From: Xanthomonas rydalmerensis
GTDB lineage: Bacteria > Pseudomonadota > Gammaproteobacteria > Xanthomonadales > Xanthomonadaceae
Length of the DNA: 64,000 nt
Reading direction: 5' to 3'
NCBI RefSeq assembly: GCF_033170385.1
Contig: NZ_CP126170.1
Span: 3,620,001-3,684,000, forward strand
Shown here: positions 1-8,891 of the stretch, in pieces
How positions within the stretch are numbered: position 1 is the first letter of the stretch
Layout: each line of letters starts with the position of its first letter
Program-made: the position numbers and the translations under genes
Notes under the pieces: generated by a model
Database searches by the model: none
What the model saw: only the letters and a program-made list of their open reading frames with translations
What the model was told of the DNA's origin: nothing

Positions 1-708
1 CGGATGCGCGAACACCGCGGCGCATCCGGCATGGGTGATGACCGGCGGGCGCTGCGACAGGGCGATGCCATCGCGCGTGGTCTGCAGGTTGCAATGGCTG
101 AGATCCAGCGCCACCCCGAGCCGGTTCATGCGCGCGACCGCGTCGCGGCCGAGCGCGGTGACGCCGCCCGCGTCGCCGTCCAGGCAGCCCACGCCGAACG
201 GCGTGGTGCGGTTGTAGGTCAGTTGCATGACCCGCACCCCGAGCTGGCGGAACAGGTCGATGCGCGCGGGCTTGTCCTCCAGCATCGCCGCCGACTCGAA
301 GGAGAAGATCAACGCGACGCGCCCCTCGCGCTTGGCGCGACGCAGGTCGGCTGGCTGCAGCACCTTGAGGAAGTGCTGCGGCTCGCGTTCGACCAGCGCC
401 TGCGCGGCGGCGATGTCCTGCACGGCGGTCTCGAAGTCGCCCGCCGCACCGCCCAGCGTTGTCTTCAGCACCGATACGCCGGAGTCGCGCAGTTGCTGCA
501 GCAGTTGCGGCGCATCCGCGCCAGCGAACACCTCCCCGATCGACGCCAAGGCATTGGCATCCAGCACCAATGTGCGCCGGTACAGCGCATCGGCGCCGCT
601 CGCATCGGCAGTGGCGGCGCCCGCGATGGCGGCCCCGGGCCGCAGGCCGGCCACGGCGCCTGCGGCCACGGCGCCCAGGCATTGCCGCCGCGTCCATCCC
701 TTGCTCAT
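1..708 (-). CDS. M19-family (membrane dipeptidase-like) protein, C-terminus outside window
   Basis: Reading leftward from the ATG at 708 gives 236 codons that run off the window edge. The N-terminus has a twin-Arg stretch (TRRQCLG, residues 6-12) and an Ala/Gly-rich hydrophobic segment, so it looks exported, perhaps by Tat, although the Tat motif is imperfect. The body resembles the renal-dipeptidase family: a TYNRTTPFGVGC segment and an LSHCNLQTTRDGIALS segment followed by PVITHAGC, which supply the histidines expected as metal ligands. The usual N-terminal HxD metal motif is replaced by DANALASIGE, so catalysis may be altered. It is divergent from the antiporter gene. Family call is fairly firm; substrate unknown. 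Confidence 0.75.
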   Translation of the reverse strand, partial: MSKGWTRRQCLGAVAAGAVAGLRPGAAIAGAATADASGADALYRRTLVLDANALASIGEVFAGADAPQLLQQLRDSGVSVLKTTLGGAAGDFETAVQDIAAAQALVEREPQHFLKVLQPADLRRAKREGRVALIFSFESAAMLEDKPARIDLFRQLGVRVMQLTYNRTTPFGVGCLDGDAGGVTALGRDAVARMNRLGVALDLSHCNLQTTRDGIALSQRPPVITHAGCAAVFAHP

Positions 709-887
709 CGCTTCGTTCCCCGGTGCGTCCTGCGGTGTCGGCGCGCGTGCGTGCCGTCATGCGCGATGCGGCGCGCGCGAGGCACCATACCGCAAACGCG
801 CCCCGCTCCACCACGTGGCGCGGCAGCCGCATGGATTTCGCGGCGCCGGCCTCCTATCATCCGCCGACACTTCCAGGACGGCCGCCC

Positions 888-2153
888 ATGACTACCCCGC
901 AGATGTCGGTGTATTTCTTTCTGCAGGCAGCGGCGATCCTGCTGGCGTGCCGCCTGGTCGGCCTGCTGGCCAAGCGCCTGGGACAGCCGCAGGTGGTCGG
1001 CGAGATGATCGCCGGCGTCGCGCTGGGGCCGTCGCTGTTCGGCGCGCTGCTGCCGGACCTGCAGCAGGCGCTGTTTCCCAAGCCGACCCTGGACATGCTG
1101 TACGTGGCGGCGCAGTTCGGCGTCGGCCTGTACATGTTCCTGGTCGGTACCGATTTCCGTGGCGAGCACTTCCGCACGCGCTACCGCAGCGCGATGGGCG
1201 TGTCGCTGGCCGGCATCGCGGTGCCGTTCGTGCTGGCCTTCGTGCTGGCGCCGTGGCTGCTGCACGTGCCGGGGCTGTTCTCGGCCAAGGCCAAGCTGCT
1301 GGAGGCCTCGCTGTTCCTGGGCGCGGCCATCGCCATCACCGCGTTCCCGATGCTGGCGCGGATCATCCACGAGCGCGGCCTCACCGGCAGCCCGCTGGGC
1401 ACGCTGGCGCTGACCGCCGGCGCGGTCGACGACGCCGCGGCCTGGTGCATCCTCGCGGTGGTGTTGGCCAGCTTCGGCGGCAGTTGGGGCAGCGCCTATC
1501 TGGCGATCGGCGGCGGCGTGGGCTACGCGCTGTTCATGATGCTGGTCGGCCGCCATTGGCTGCGCCGCCTGGCCGACCACGTGCGCCCCGACCAGCCGTT
1601 GAGCGCAGGCGTGCTCGCGGTGGTGCTGATGCTGTTCTGCGTCAGCGCCTGGGCGATGGACGCCATTGGCATCCACGCGGTGTTCGGCGGTTTCCTGCTC
1701 GGTGCCTGCCTGCCCAAGGGCGCGCTGACCGAGAAGCTGCGCGAGCAGTTGCAGCCGTTCGTGGTGGTGTTCCTGCTGCCGATGTTCTTCACCTTCTCCG
1801 GGCTCAAGACCGAGCTGAGCGTGCTGCTGGACCCGCAGATCCTGCTGGCCGCCGGCGTGGTGCTGCTGGCCTCGTTCCTGGGCAAGGGCATCGCCTGCTG
1901 GGCCGCGGCGCGGATCAGCGGCGAGAACAACCACAATGCGATGGCGATCGGCGCACTGATGAACGCGCGCGGCCTGATGGAGCTGATCATCATCAACATC
2001 GGCCTGCAGGCCGGAGTGATCGAACAGGGCCTGTTCTCGATCCTGGTGCTGATGGCCATCACCTCCACGCTGATGGCCACCCCGCTGTTCAACTGGGTGA
2101 TGCGCCGCGCAGCTGGCGACGCGGTGCCGGCGGTGGCCGGCGGGAGACCCTGA
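888..2153 (+). CDS. CPA2-type cation:proton antiporter
   Basis: This is a 421-residue inner-membrane protein with about 12 hydrophobic segments. It is predicted to exchange Na+ or K+ for H+. The family hallmark is the AGAVDDAAAW segment with paired aspartates D181-D182, equivalent to the ion-binding pair of NapA/KefB-type carriers. An N-terminal LGQPQVVGEMIAGVALGPS stretch is typical of the family. There is no C-terminal RCK/TrkA domain, so it is the short form. The open frame extends upstream to 459, but the ATG at 888 begins a natural hydrophobic N-terminus. It stands alone: the next gene is convergent. Ion specificity cannot be read from sequence. Confidence 0.88.
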   Translation: MTTPQMSVYFFLQAAAILLACRLVGLLAKRLGQPQVVGEMIAGVALGPSLFGALLPDLQQALFPKPTLDMLYVAAQFGVGLYMFLVGTDFRGEHFRTRYRSAMGVSLAGIAVPFVLAFVLAPWLLHVPGLFSAKAKLLEASLFLGAAIAITAFPMLARIIHERGLTGSPLGTLALTAGAVDDAAAWCILAVVLASFGGSWGSAYLAIGGGVGYALFMMLVGRHWLRRLADHVRPDQPLSAGVLAVVLMLFCVSAWAMDAIGIHAVFGGFLLGACLPKGALTEKLREQLQPFVVVFLLPMFFTFSGLKTELSVLLDPQILLAAGVVLLASFLGKGIACWAAARISGENNHNAMAIGALMNARGLMELIIINIGLQAGVIEQGLFSILVLMAITSTLMATPLFNWVMRRAAGDAVPAVAGGRP

Positions 2154-2287
2154 GGCGCACAGGCGCCGACGAAGGCATCGTCGCAACGCCGCATCCGGAG
2201 CAGACCAGGCTCACTGCAGCCGCCGGTCGCGGCGAGCAACTCATCAGGCCCTGCTCGCCACACACGGATCTCAGAAGAAACGCGCCG

Positions 2288-3007
2288 TCAGAGCGGTGTC
2301 AGCCGCCACAACCCGTAGGGATTGGCGAACAGGTCGCCCGGCTGGAACTGGCTGCTGGCCTCGGCCTGGATCCGGTAGCGCGGCGCATCCGCCGCGACCG
2401 AGAACGTATGGCCCTCACGCACGTCGGGCGCTTCGTTGAACAGGTAGGAGGTGAAGGTGTGCAGCAGGCCGACCGGGTCGGTCGCCGCCTGCGCCGCGAC
2501 GATCGCGTCCTTCATGCCGAACTGGTGCATGCCGCAGGAATGGACCTGCTCGCCGGTGATGTTCAGCACGTAGGCACGGTGGGCGCTGCCAAGCGCCAGG
2601 TCCGCGCACAGTTGGCGCCAGTCGGCCGGGCTGTGGGCGACGCCGCTGCTTTCGACCTTCACCCCCAGGCCGCCGGCGTCCAGCAACGCAGCGGCCGCAC
2701 GCATCATCGTCTCGGCGCGTACCCGCGAGCCGCCGGCGCCGATCAGGTACACGACCGACGCATGGGTGCCGATGCGTGCCATGTCCGTGGAGCCACGCCA
2801 GTGCGGTCCGGCGGCGGCGAACGCGTCGGCCATGCGTGCATCGTGCGGCTCGTGCTGCAATTCGCACGCCGCGCCGCTGTCCATGTGCATCAGCACGTGC
2901 CCGGCGAACAGGTAACCGCCACTGTCCTGGACGATGCGCGCCAGCAGGTCGGCGCGATCCGGCCATGACCCGGGAATGCAGAGAACGATCTTGGGAGGTT
3001 CGATCAT
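2288..3007 (-). CDS. uncharacterised protein, possibly DUF4261-like
   Basis: A 239-residue soluble protein with no signal peptide or membrane segment. The start VLCIPGSWPDRADLL and the C-terminal HSCGMHQFGMKDAIV segment recall DUF4261-type proteins, in which a G-x-x-x-F-G-x-x-E/D motif sits in the C-terminal third. This resemblance is from memory and only suggestive. It is convergent with the antiporter and upstream of, but 92 bases from, the GST gene on the same strand. Codon use matches the neighbours, so it appears to be a real gene. No function is proposed. Confidence 0.6.
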   Translation of the reverse strand: MIEPPKIVLCIPGSWPDRADLLARIVQDSGGYLFAGHVLMHMDSGAACELQHEPHDARMADAFAAAGPHWRGSTDMARIGTHASVVYLIGAGGSRVRAETMMRAAAALLDAGGLGVKVESSGVAHSPADWRQLCADLALGSAHRAYVLNITGEQVHSCGMHQFGMKDAIVAAQAATDPVGLLHTFTSYLFNEAPDVREGHTFSVAADAPRYRIQAEASSQFQPGDLFANPYGLWRLTPL

Positions 3008-3099
3008 CGGTCGCGGCTCCTTGCCGTCAGTGGGATCGCAAATGCGCGCACGTCACAGGCATGTAGCCGCGACGACGCGCCGGCCGTGCACGATGCCGC

Positions 3100-3720
3100 T
3101 CAGGTCAGCGCCGTCATCACGCCCTTGCGGTAGGCCGGGCGCTGCTGCAGGCGTTGGTACCAGGCGTGCAGGTGCGGCAGCGCCGGGCGTTCGATCGGCA
3201 TCTCGAACCAGGCGTAGGCGAAGCTGCCCAGCGGGATGTCGCCCATCGCGAAGTGCTCGCCCGACAGCCACGGCTGCTGCGCCAGCGCGGCATCGGCGGT
3301 GTGCAACAGCTCGGCCGATTGTTCCAGCGCGGCGGCGATCCTGGCGGCGTCGCGCTGTTCCGGCGCCGTGCGCAGTACGCCCCAGAACAGGTCGCGGAAG
3401 GCGCCGGCGAAGCGCGAGGTGGTCCAGTCCATCCACTTGTCGCCCTGCGCCCGCAACACCGGATCCTGCGGGTACAGCGTGCCCGGGGCGTAGCGCGCGG
3501 CCAGGTAGCGCACGATGGCGTTGGATTCCCACAACGCCAGGCCGTCGTCCTCGATCGCCGGCACCAGGCCGTTCGGATTGAGCGCGCGATAGGCCGGTGC
3601 GTCGTTGCCTCCGAACGCGCCACCAACCTCGATCGATCGGTACGCCACGCCGGCTTCCTCGGCGCACCACAGCACCTTGCGCACGTTGCTCGAGTTGTGG
3701 CGACCCCAGATGGTCAGCAT
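3100..3720 (-). CDS. glutathione S-transferase
   Basis: A 206-residue cytosolic protein of normal GST length. The thioredoxin-fold N-terminal domain (about residues 1-80) begins LTIWGRHNSSNVRKVLW and contains NPNGLVPAIEDDG with the cis-proline, followed by the glutathione-binding pair ES in LALWESNAIVRYLA. The C-terminal helical domain (about 90-200) has the family GEHFAMGDIPLGSFAY segment, the equivalent of the N-capping box. It probably conjugates glutathione to electrophiles or reduces peroxides; substrate unknown. It is transcribed alone. Confidence 0.87.
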   Translation of the reverse strand: MLTIWGRHNSSNVRKVLWCAEEAGVAYRSIEVGGAFGGNDAPAYRALNPNGLVPAIEDDGLALWESNAIVRYLAARYAPGTLYPQDPVLRAQGDKWMDWTTSRFAGAFRDLFWGVLRTAPEQRDAARIAAALEQSAELLHTADAALAQQPWLSGEHFAMGDIPLGSFAYAWFEMPIERPALPHLHAWYQRLQQRPAYRKGVMTALT

Positions 3721-4036
3721 GTCGGCGCTCCGGTTGCGGTTGCCGGATTCTACGCTGCAGCGCCGTGCAAGCGCGCACCGCCCGCCGCCGTCGGGAAGGC
3801 GGCCACAGCAGGAAGCACTGCAGCAGACTGCCGATCAGGATGCGCGTCCACCACGCAACCACCCGCGACAGCGCGATCCGTCGCGGGCGGCGACACCTCA
3901 TCCCGATTCGGATATCGCAGCGCCGATTTACGCGATTGTTCGATGGTGGCTGGCGGCCCTATCCTGCCGCCAAGACCCGGCGGGCGATGGTTTCGCCACG
4001 CGCCGGCCGCATCGTGCCATTGCCGACATCCCGCCC

Positions 4037-6769
4037 ATGCTCGCATCTGTTCGTTTCCCCGTCCCGCGGCTGCTGGCCCTCTGCCTCGCCACCTGGGCCG
4101 GCACCGCGACCGCGGCCGATCGCCTCACCGTCGACCTGGCGCAGGACACCGGCCCGTTCCATGGCGGCGCCTCCGGCAGTCTCTACGGTCTGTACGACGC
4201 GCGCCTGCCGTCACCCAACCTGGTCGAGGGCATGGGCCTGCGCAGCGTGGCGACCAAGGCACAGGACGGGCTGCAACATCCCGGCGCCGATGCGCTCGAG
4301 GTGATTCGCTCGATCGCCACCGGCTCCGGCGGCGATACCTACATCTACATGACCGACATCCACCGCGGCTTCCCGTACGGTTGGACCCAGGGCGACTGCG
4401 CGCAGTCCGTAGCGCACTACCTGGACGAGATCGCGCGCCAGGTCGAGCAGGTCAAGGCGCTGCCCGCGCAATACCGCCGGCACGTGGTGTTCGTGCCGTT
4501 CAACGAGCCCGAAGGCAACATGTTCGCCAAGGCCGCCGCGCCGGGACAGGCGGGTCCGGACAGTTGCAACGGCGTGGATTGGCGCAGCGACCCGAGCGCC
4601 TATTTCGACGCCTGGGACCGCGCATGGCGGCGCATCCGCGCCATCCTGCCGGACGCGCGCATCGCCGGCCCCAACACCAGCATTCTGTTCGACCAGGACA
4701 AGGGCTTCCTGCAGCATGCGCTGCGCGCGGGCACCCTGCCCGACGTGGTCACCTGGCACGAACTGAGCAATCCCGCGTCGTTGTCGCGCAGCGTGGCCCG
4801 CTTCCGCCGCTGGGAACAGGAACTCTTCGCCGGCACCGCGCTGGCCGGCCGGCACCTGCGGATCAACATCGACGAGTACGCGTTCAACTACCACACCTCG
4901 GTGCCGGGGCAGATCGTGCAGTGGGCGGCGGCGATCGAAGCGGCCAAGGTCGATGCCGACCTGGCGTACTGGAACATCGACGGCAACCTGAGCGACTCGG
5001 CGGTCCAGGCCAATCGCGGCAACGGCCAGTGGTGGCTACTGAACGCCTATGCGGCGATGCGTGGCATGCGCACCGTGGCGGTAACGCCACCGCATCCCGG
5101 GCAGGACGACAGCCTGCAGGCGGTGGCCGCCCTCGACCCGCGACAGACGCAGGCGCGCGTCCTGTTCGGCGGCAGTAGCGGGCCCGCCACGCTGGCGTTG
5201 ACCCACATTCCGAGCGCCTCGTTCGGCGAGCGGGTGCGCGTGGTCGTGCGCGAAATCCCCTGGACCGGACAGCTCGGCGACGCCGCCGCACCGCGCCTGC
5301 TCGCGGACGTGCAGGTGCCGGTGGTCGCGGACCGCATCGATCTGCAGTTCGGCCACGGCGCATTGCCGGCGCTGAGCGCCGAATCGGCCTACAGCCTGGT
5401 GGTCATGCCCGGCATGCACGGCGGCCCTGCACAACCGCCGGCACTGCGCTGGCAGCAGCGGTACGAAGCAGAGGACGCCGCGCATCACGGCAGCGGCTAC
5501 GAACGGCGCGGCCCGGAAGGCTCGCCGCAGGCGCTCGATCGTTTCTTCACCTCCGGCCGCTACGCCGTGGGCGGATTCGCCAGCGACCGCGATGTGCGCC
5601 TGGACTTCGCCGTCGCGGTGCCGCAGGACGGCCTCTACGATCTGCGCATCCTCGCCAACAGTTTCAACCAGGATCCGCTGATCGCTGCGCTGGGGCCGAC
5701 CAATGTCTTCGTGCGCATCGACGGAGATCCGGCCAGCGAACGCGAGGTAATGCTCCCGCTCGGCTACAAGCCGGTGGTGTGGGACCACGCCGACCTGCGC
5801 CTCCGCCTGAGCGCGGGCCGCCACGTGCTCGGCATCGCCAGCGCAAGCGCGGATGGGCGGCGGCACACACGCGGCAATGCGCTGATCGACCGCATCACCC
5901 TGTCGTTGCCCGATCCCGCCAGCGAGACGCAGGTCTACGAGGCCGAACTCGCCACGCTGGCGGGCGGCGCGCAGGCGCGCTACGACCGCGACGACGTCTC
6001 CGGCGCCGGCGCGGTGGCGCTGCCGGCCGGCGCCACCGCCACCTTCTGGGTGTATGCGCCGCAGGAAGGAGTGACGCCGCTGTCGATGGACCTGGCCACG
6101 CCCGGCGCGCTGTCGCTCGCCGTCAACGGCCGCCCGCTGCAGACGCCCACGCAAGCGGTGTTCCTGCTGGGCGGGATCAACAAGATCGTGGTCGGCGGCA
6201 GCGCCGAGCGCCCCATGCTGGATCGCCTGCGGGTGGGTCCCGGCGCCATGCTCGGCCCGCACTACGAAGCCGAACAGGCGACCATCGCCGGCAGCGCGCA
6301 TCGCACCCAGGCCACCCTCGCCAGCGGCGGCGCAGCGGTGACCGGCATCGGCGGCGAACCCGGCAACGGCAATACGCTCACCTTCGCCTCGGTCATGGTC
6401 GAGCGCGCCGGCCCGTACATGCTGACCCTGCGTTACGCCAACGACGAACAGTCGAAGGCAAGCCATTACAACCCGGATCCGCTGGCCCGCGTCGGGCGCA
6501 TCCGCGTCAACGGGGCGCCGCCGATACTGGCGACCTTCCCGCACAGCTTCCACCGCAACAACTGGTGGGAACTGAGCGTGCCGGTCGAACTGCGCGCCGG
6601 GCGCAATCGCATCCAGCTTTCCGGCGAAGAAGTCCCCGACGCCGACGGCGTCCACTACATCTCGCAGCGTGCTCCCGACATCCTGCTGCGCTCGCGGTAC
6701 GCACCGGACATCGACTGGATCGCGGTCACGCCGCTGCAGGACGACGCGGCGATGTCGGCGCCCCGCTAG
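4037..6769 (+). CDS. secreted clan GH-A-like glycoside hydrolase with C-terminal carbohydrate-binding repeats
   Basis: This 910-residue protein starts at the ATG at 4037, which gives a signal peptide (RLLALCLATWAGTATAA) cleaved near residue 25; the frame is open upstream to 3605, but that extension looks non-coding. The catalytic half (about 30-450) has an acid/base candidate E157 in FVPFNEPEGN and a nucleophile candidate E280 in INIDEYAFNYH, the pattern of retaining clan GH-A (GH39-like) enzymes. The C-terminal half carries three segments starting RYEAEDA, VYEAELA and HYEAEQA, typical of CBM35/CBM6-like beta-sandwich modules. It ends 44 bases from the convergent sugar-transporter operon, so it may release the sugar that operon imports. 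The polysaccharide target is unknown. Confidence 0.75.
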   Translation: MLASVRFPVPRLLALCLATWAGTATAADRLTVDLAQDTGPFHGGASGSLYGLYDARLPSPNLVEGMGLRSVATKAQDGLQHPGADALEVIRSIATGSGGDTYIYMTDIHRGFPYGWTQGDCAQSVAHYLDEIARQVEQVKALPAQYRRHVVFVPFNEPEGNMFAKAAAPGQAGPDSCNGVDWRSDPSAYFDAWDRAWRRIRAILPDARIAGPNTSILFDQDKGFLQHALRAGTLPDVVTWHELSNPASLSRSVARFRRWEQELFAGTALAGRHLRINIDEYAFNYHTSVPGQIVQWAAAIEAAKVDADLAYWNIDGNLSDSAVQANRGNGQWWLLNAYAAMRGMRTVAVTPPHPGQDDSLQAVAALDPRQTQARVLFGGSSGPATLALTHIPSASFGERVRVVVREIPWTGQLGDAAAPRLLADVQVPVVADRIDLQFGHGALPALSAESAYSLVVMPGMHGGPAQPPALRWQQRYEAEDAAHHGSGYERRGPEGSPQALDRFFTSGRYAVGGFASDRDVRLDFAVAVPQDGLYDLRILANSFNQDPLIAALGPTNVFVRIDGDPASEREVMLPLGYKPVVWDHADLRLRLSAGRHVLGIASASADGRRHTRGNALIDRITLSLPDPASETQVYEAELATLAGGAQARYDRDDVSGAGAVALPAGATATFWVYAPQEGVTPLSMDLATPGALSLAVNGRPLQTPTQAVFLLGGINKIVVGGSAERPMLDRLRVGPGAMLGPHYEAEQATIAGSAHRTQATLASGGAAVTGIGGEPGNGNTLTFASVMVERAGPYMLTLRYANDEQSKASHYNPDPLARVGRIRVNGAPPILATFPHSFHRNNWWELSVPVELRAGRNRIQLSGEEVPDADGVHYISQRAPDILLRSRYAPDIDWIAVTPLQDDAAMSAPR

Positions 6770-6813
6770 CGGGTGCACCCGGCACGGTGCTCGCCACCGC
6801 GCGTTGCCCTTCG

Positions 6814-7839
6814 TCAGGCAACGGCATCCCCAGCCGGCAGGCGCCGGGTCAGCAGCCGTTGCAACAGGCAGAACAGCAGCAGCAAACCGCCGATCACGAT
6901 GCGCGTCCACCACGAGCTGAGCGTGCCGTCGAACACGATCAAGGTCTGGATCGCGCCCAGGATCAGCACGCCGAACAGGGTGCCGATCACGTAGCCGCTG
7001 CCGCCGGCGAGCAGGGTGCCGCCGATCACCACCGCGGCGATGGCGTCCAGCTCCAGGCCCTGCGCATGCAGGCTGTAGCCGGACAACATGTAGAACGTGC
7101 ACACCACCCCGGCCAGCGCCGAGCAGAAGCCGCTGAAGGCGTAGACGCGCACCTGCGTCGCCTCCACCGGCAGGCCCATCAGCCGCGCCGAGGCCTCGCT
7201 GCCGCCGAGCGCGTACACGCAGCGGCCGAAGCGGGTGCACTGGGTCAGCCACATGCCCAGCGCCACCATCGCCAGCGCGATCAGCGCGCCGACCGACAGC
7301 GACGCGCCGCCGCCCAGCGGCAGTCGCGCCTGCGCGATCGCGGTGTACAGCGGGTCGGTGATCGGGATCGAGTCGACGCTGATCAGATAGCTGGCGCCAC
7401 GCGCCAGGAACATGCCGGCCAGGGTGACCACGAACGGCTGCAGGCGGTAGCGCTGGATCAGCAGGCCCATGGCGGCGCCGAAGACGCTGCCGAGCAGCAG
7501 CACCAGCGGGATCGCCGCCAGCGGCGACCAGCCGTGGCGCTCGACCAGGGACGCCGACAGCACCGTGCTGAAGGCCAGCACCGCACCGACCGACAGGTCG
7601 ATGCCGCCGCTGAGGATCACCAGGCTCATGCCCACCGCGGCGATGCAGAGGAAGGCGTTGTCGATCAGCAGATTGGCCAGCACCTGCGGTGCCAGGAAAC
7701 CGTCGTAGAGCACGCCGCCGGCCGCGAGCATGGCCACGAACAGCGCCACGGTGATCGCCAGCGGCAGGCGCGCGCCCTGCAGCGTGCCCGCCGCCTTGCG
7801 CAGGCCGGACACGGTCGCGCGCGGCGCCGCCGCGCTCAT
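6814..7839 (-). CDS. yjfF: sugar ABC transporter permease (YjfF type)
   Basis: A 341-residue inner-membrane permease of the BPD_transp_2 (RbsC/AraH) family with about eight to ten membrane segments. Characteristic stretches are GMSLVILSGGIDLSVGAVLAFS and the EAA-like loop ELDAIAAVVIGGTLLAGGSG. It is the last gene of the transporter operon and starts inside the end of the preceding permease (ATGA overlap at 7836-7839), so the two are translationally coupled. The paired permeases match the E. coli ytfT-yjfF arrangement, where the substrate is a furanose sugar. Here an arabinose-type sugar is inferred from the catabolic genes nearby. Confidence 0.9.
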   Translation of the reverse strand: MSAAAPRATVSGLRKAAGTLQGARLPLAITVALFVAMLAAGGVLYDGFLAPQVLANLLIDNAFLCIAAVGMSLVILSGGIDLSVGAVLAFSTVLSASLVERHGWSPLAAIPLVLLLGSVFGAAMGLLIQRYRLQPFVVTLAGMFLARGASYLISVDSIPITDPLYTAIAQARLPLGGGASLSVGALIALAMVALGMWLTQCTRFGRCVYALGGSEASARLMGLPVEATQVRVYAFSGFCSALAGVVCTFYMLSGYSLHAQGLELDAIAAVVIGGTLLAGGSGYVIGTLFGVLILGAIQTLIVFDGTLSSWWTRIVIGGLLLLFCLLQRLLTRRLPAGDAVA

Positions 7840-8891
7840 GGCCGCACCTGCGGCGGCGAACGCCTGATCCAGCTGCGCAGGTTGGCGCGGAACACCGGCG
7901 ATTGCAGCAGCATCACCGCGAACACCAGCAGCGCCTTGATCAGCATGGTGACCTGCGCCGGCACGCCGAAGGCATAGATGGTCGCGGTCAGGGTCTGGAT
8001 GATCAGCGCACCGATCACGCTGCCGGCCAGGCTGAAGCGGCCGCCATCGAGCAGCGTGCCGCCGAGGGTGACCGCCAGGATCGCGTCCAACTCCATCAGC
8101 TGCCCGGCGTTGTTGGCGTCGGCGCTCTTGACGTTGGAGCTGATCAGCAATCCCGCAAGGCCGGCGCTGAATGCGCAGAACACGTACAGCAGCACCGCGA
8201 TCGACCGCGCACGCACGCCCGCCACCCGCGCCGCCCGCGGGTTGTGGCCGATGGCGCGCACGAACAGCCCCAACGCGGTGCGCCCCAGCAGCAGCTGCAA
8301 CACCACGAACACCGCGGCGACCACGAACAAGGCGAACGGCAGGCCGAGCAGGAAGCCGTTGCCGAGATAGAAGTACGGCGGGTAGTAGATGGTCAGGATC
8401 TGTCCGTCACCGAGCAGTTGCGCGATACCGCGCCCGGCCACCATCAGGATCAGCGTGGCGATGATCGGCTGCATGCCGACCTTGACCACCAGCAGTCCGT
8501 TCCACAGCCCGCACAGCGCCGCCACCAGCAGCGGCGCCAGCAGCACCGCCCACAGCGGGAAGCGGCTGTGTTCGCCGCCACCGATCATCCAGGCCGCCAC
8601 CGTCGCGGCGATCGCCACCACCGCGCCGACCGAGATGTCCAGGCCGCGCACCGCGATCACCAGGGTCATGCCCATCGCCACCAGCGCCAGCGGCGCGGCG
8701 CGGTTGCCGATGTCGACCAGGCTGCCGTACAGATGGCCGTCGCGCCATTGCAGGCTCAGGAAGCCGGGGTCGAACACGCCGTTGCCGAGCAGCAGCACGG
8801 CCAGCGTCGCCAGCGGCCAGAACAGCGGGTGCGCGCGCAGCCGCGTAGGCCAGCGCGCGGCAGTCGTATCGGGCGTGGCGGCGGCGCTCAT
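7836..8891 (-). CDS. ytfT: sugar ABC transporter permease (YtfT type)
   Basis: This is a 351-residue permease of the RbsC/AraH family. The start at 8891 was chosen because it overlaps the stop of the ATPase gene (ATGA, 8888-8891) and gives a normal N-terminus; the open frame further upstream is only antisense-free read-through. Signature stretches include GMTLVIAVRGLDISVGAVVAIA and LMELDAILAVTLGGTLLDGGRF. It should form the membrane pore with the second permease encoded next, energised by the upstream double ATPase. Confidence 0.9.
   Translation of the reverse strand: MSAAATPDTTAARWPTRLRAHPLFWPLATLAVLLLGNGVFDPGFLSLQWRDGHLYGSLVDIGNRAAPLALVAMGMTLVIAVRGLDISVGAVVAIAATVAAWMIGGGEHSRFPLWAVLLAPLLVAALCGLWNGLLVVKVGMQPIIATLILMVAGRGIAQLLGDGQILTIYYPPYFYLGNGFLLGLPFALFVVAAVFVVLQLLLGRTALGLFVRAIGHNPRAARVAGVRARSIAVLLYVFCAFSAGLAGLLISSNVKSADANNAGQLMELDAILAVTLGGTLLDGGRFSLAGSVIGALIIQTLTATIYAFGVPAQVTMLIKALLVFAVMLLQSPVFRANLRSWIRRSPPQVRP

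Noticed and set aside
227..2968. A long Arg/Pro/Ala-rich plus-strand frame across three genes
   Set aside because: It overlaps the antiporter gene in another frame and runs antisense to the peptidase and DUF4261-like genes; composition is that of an out-of-frame shadow.
3605..4036. Upstream extension of the hydrolase reading frame
   Set aside because: It overlaps the GST gene antisense and would bury the clear signal peptide that begins at 4037.
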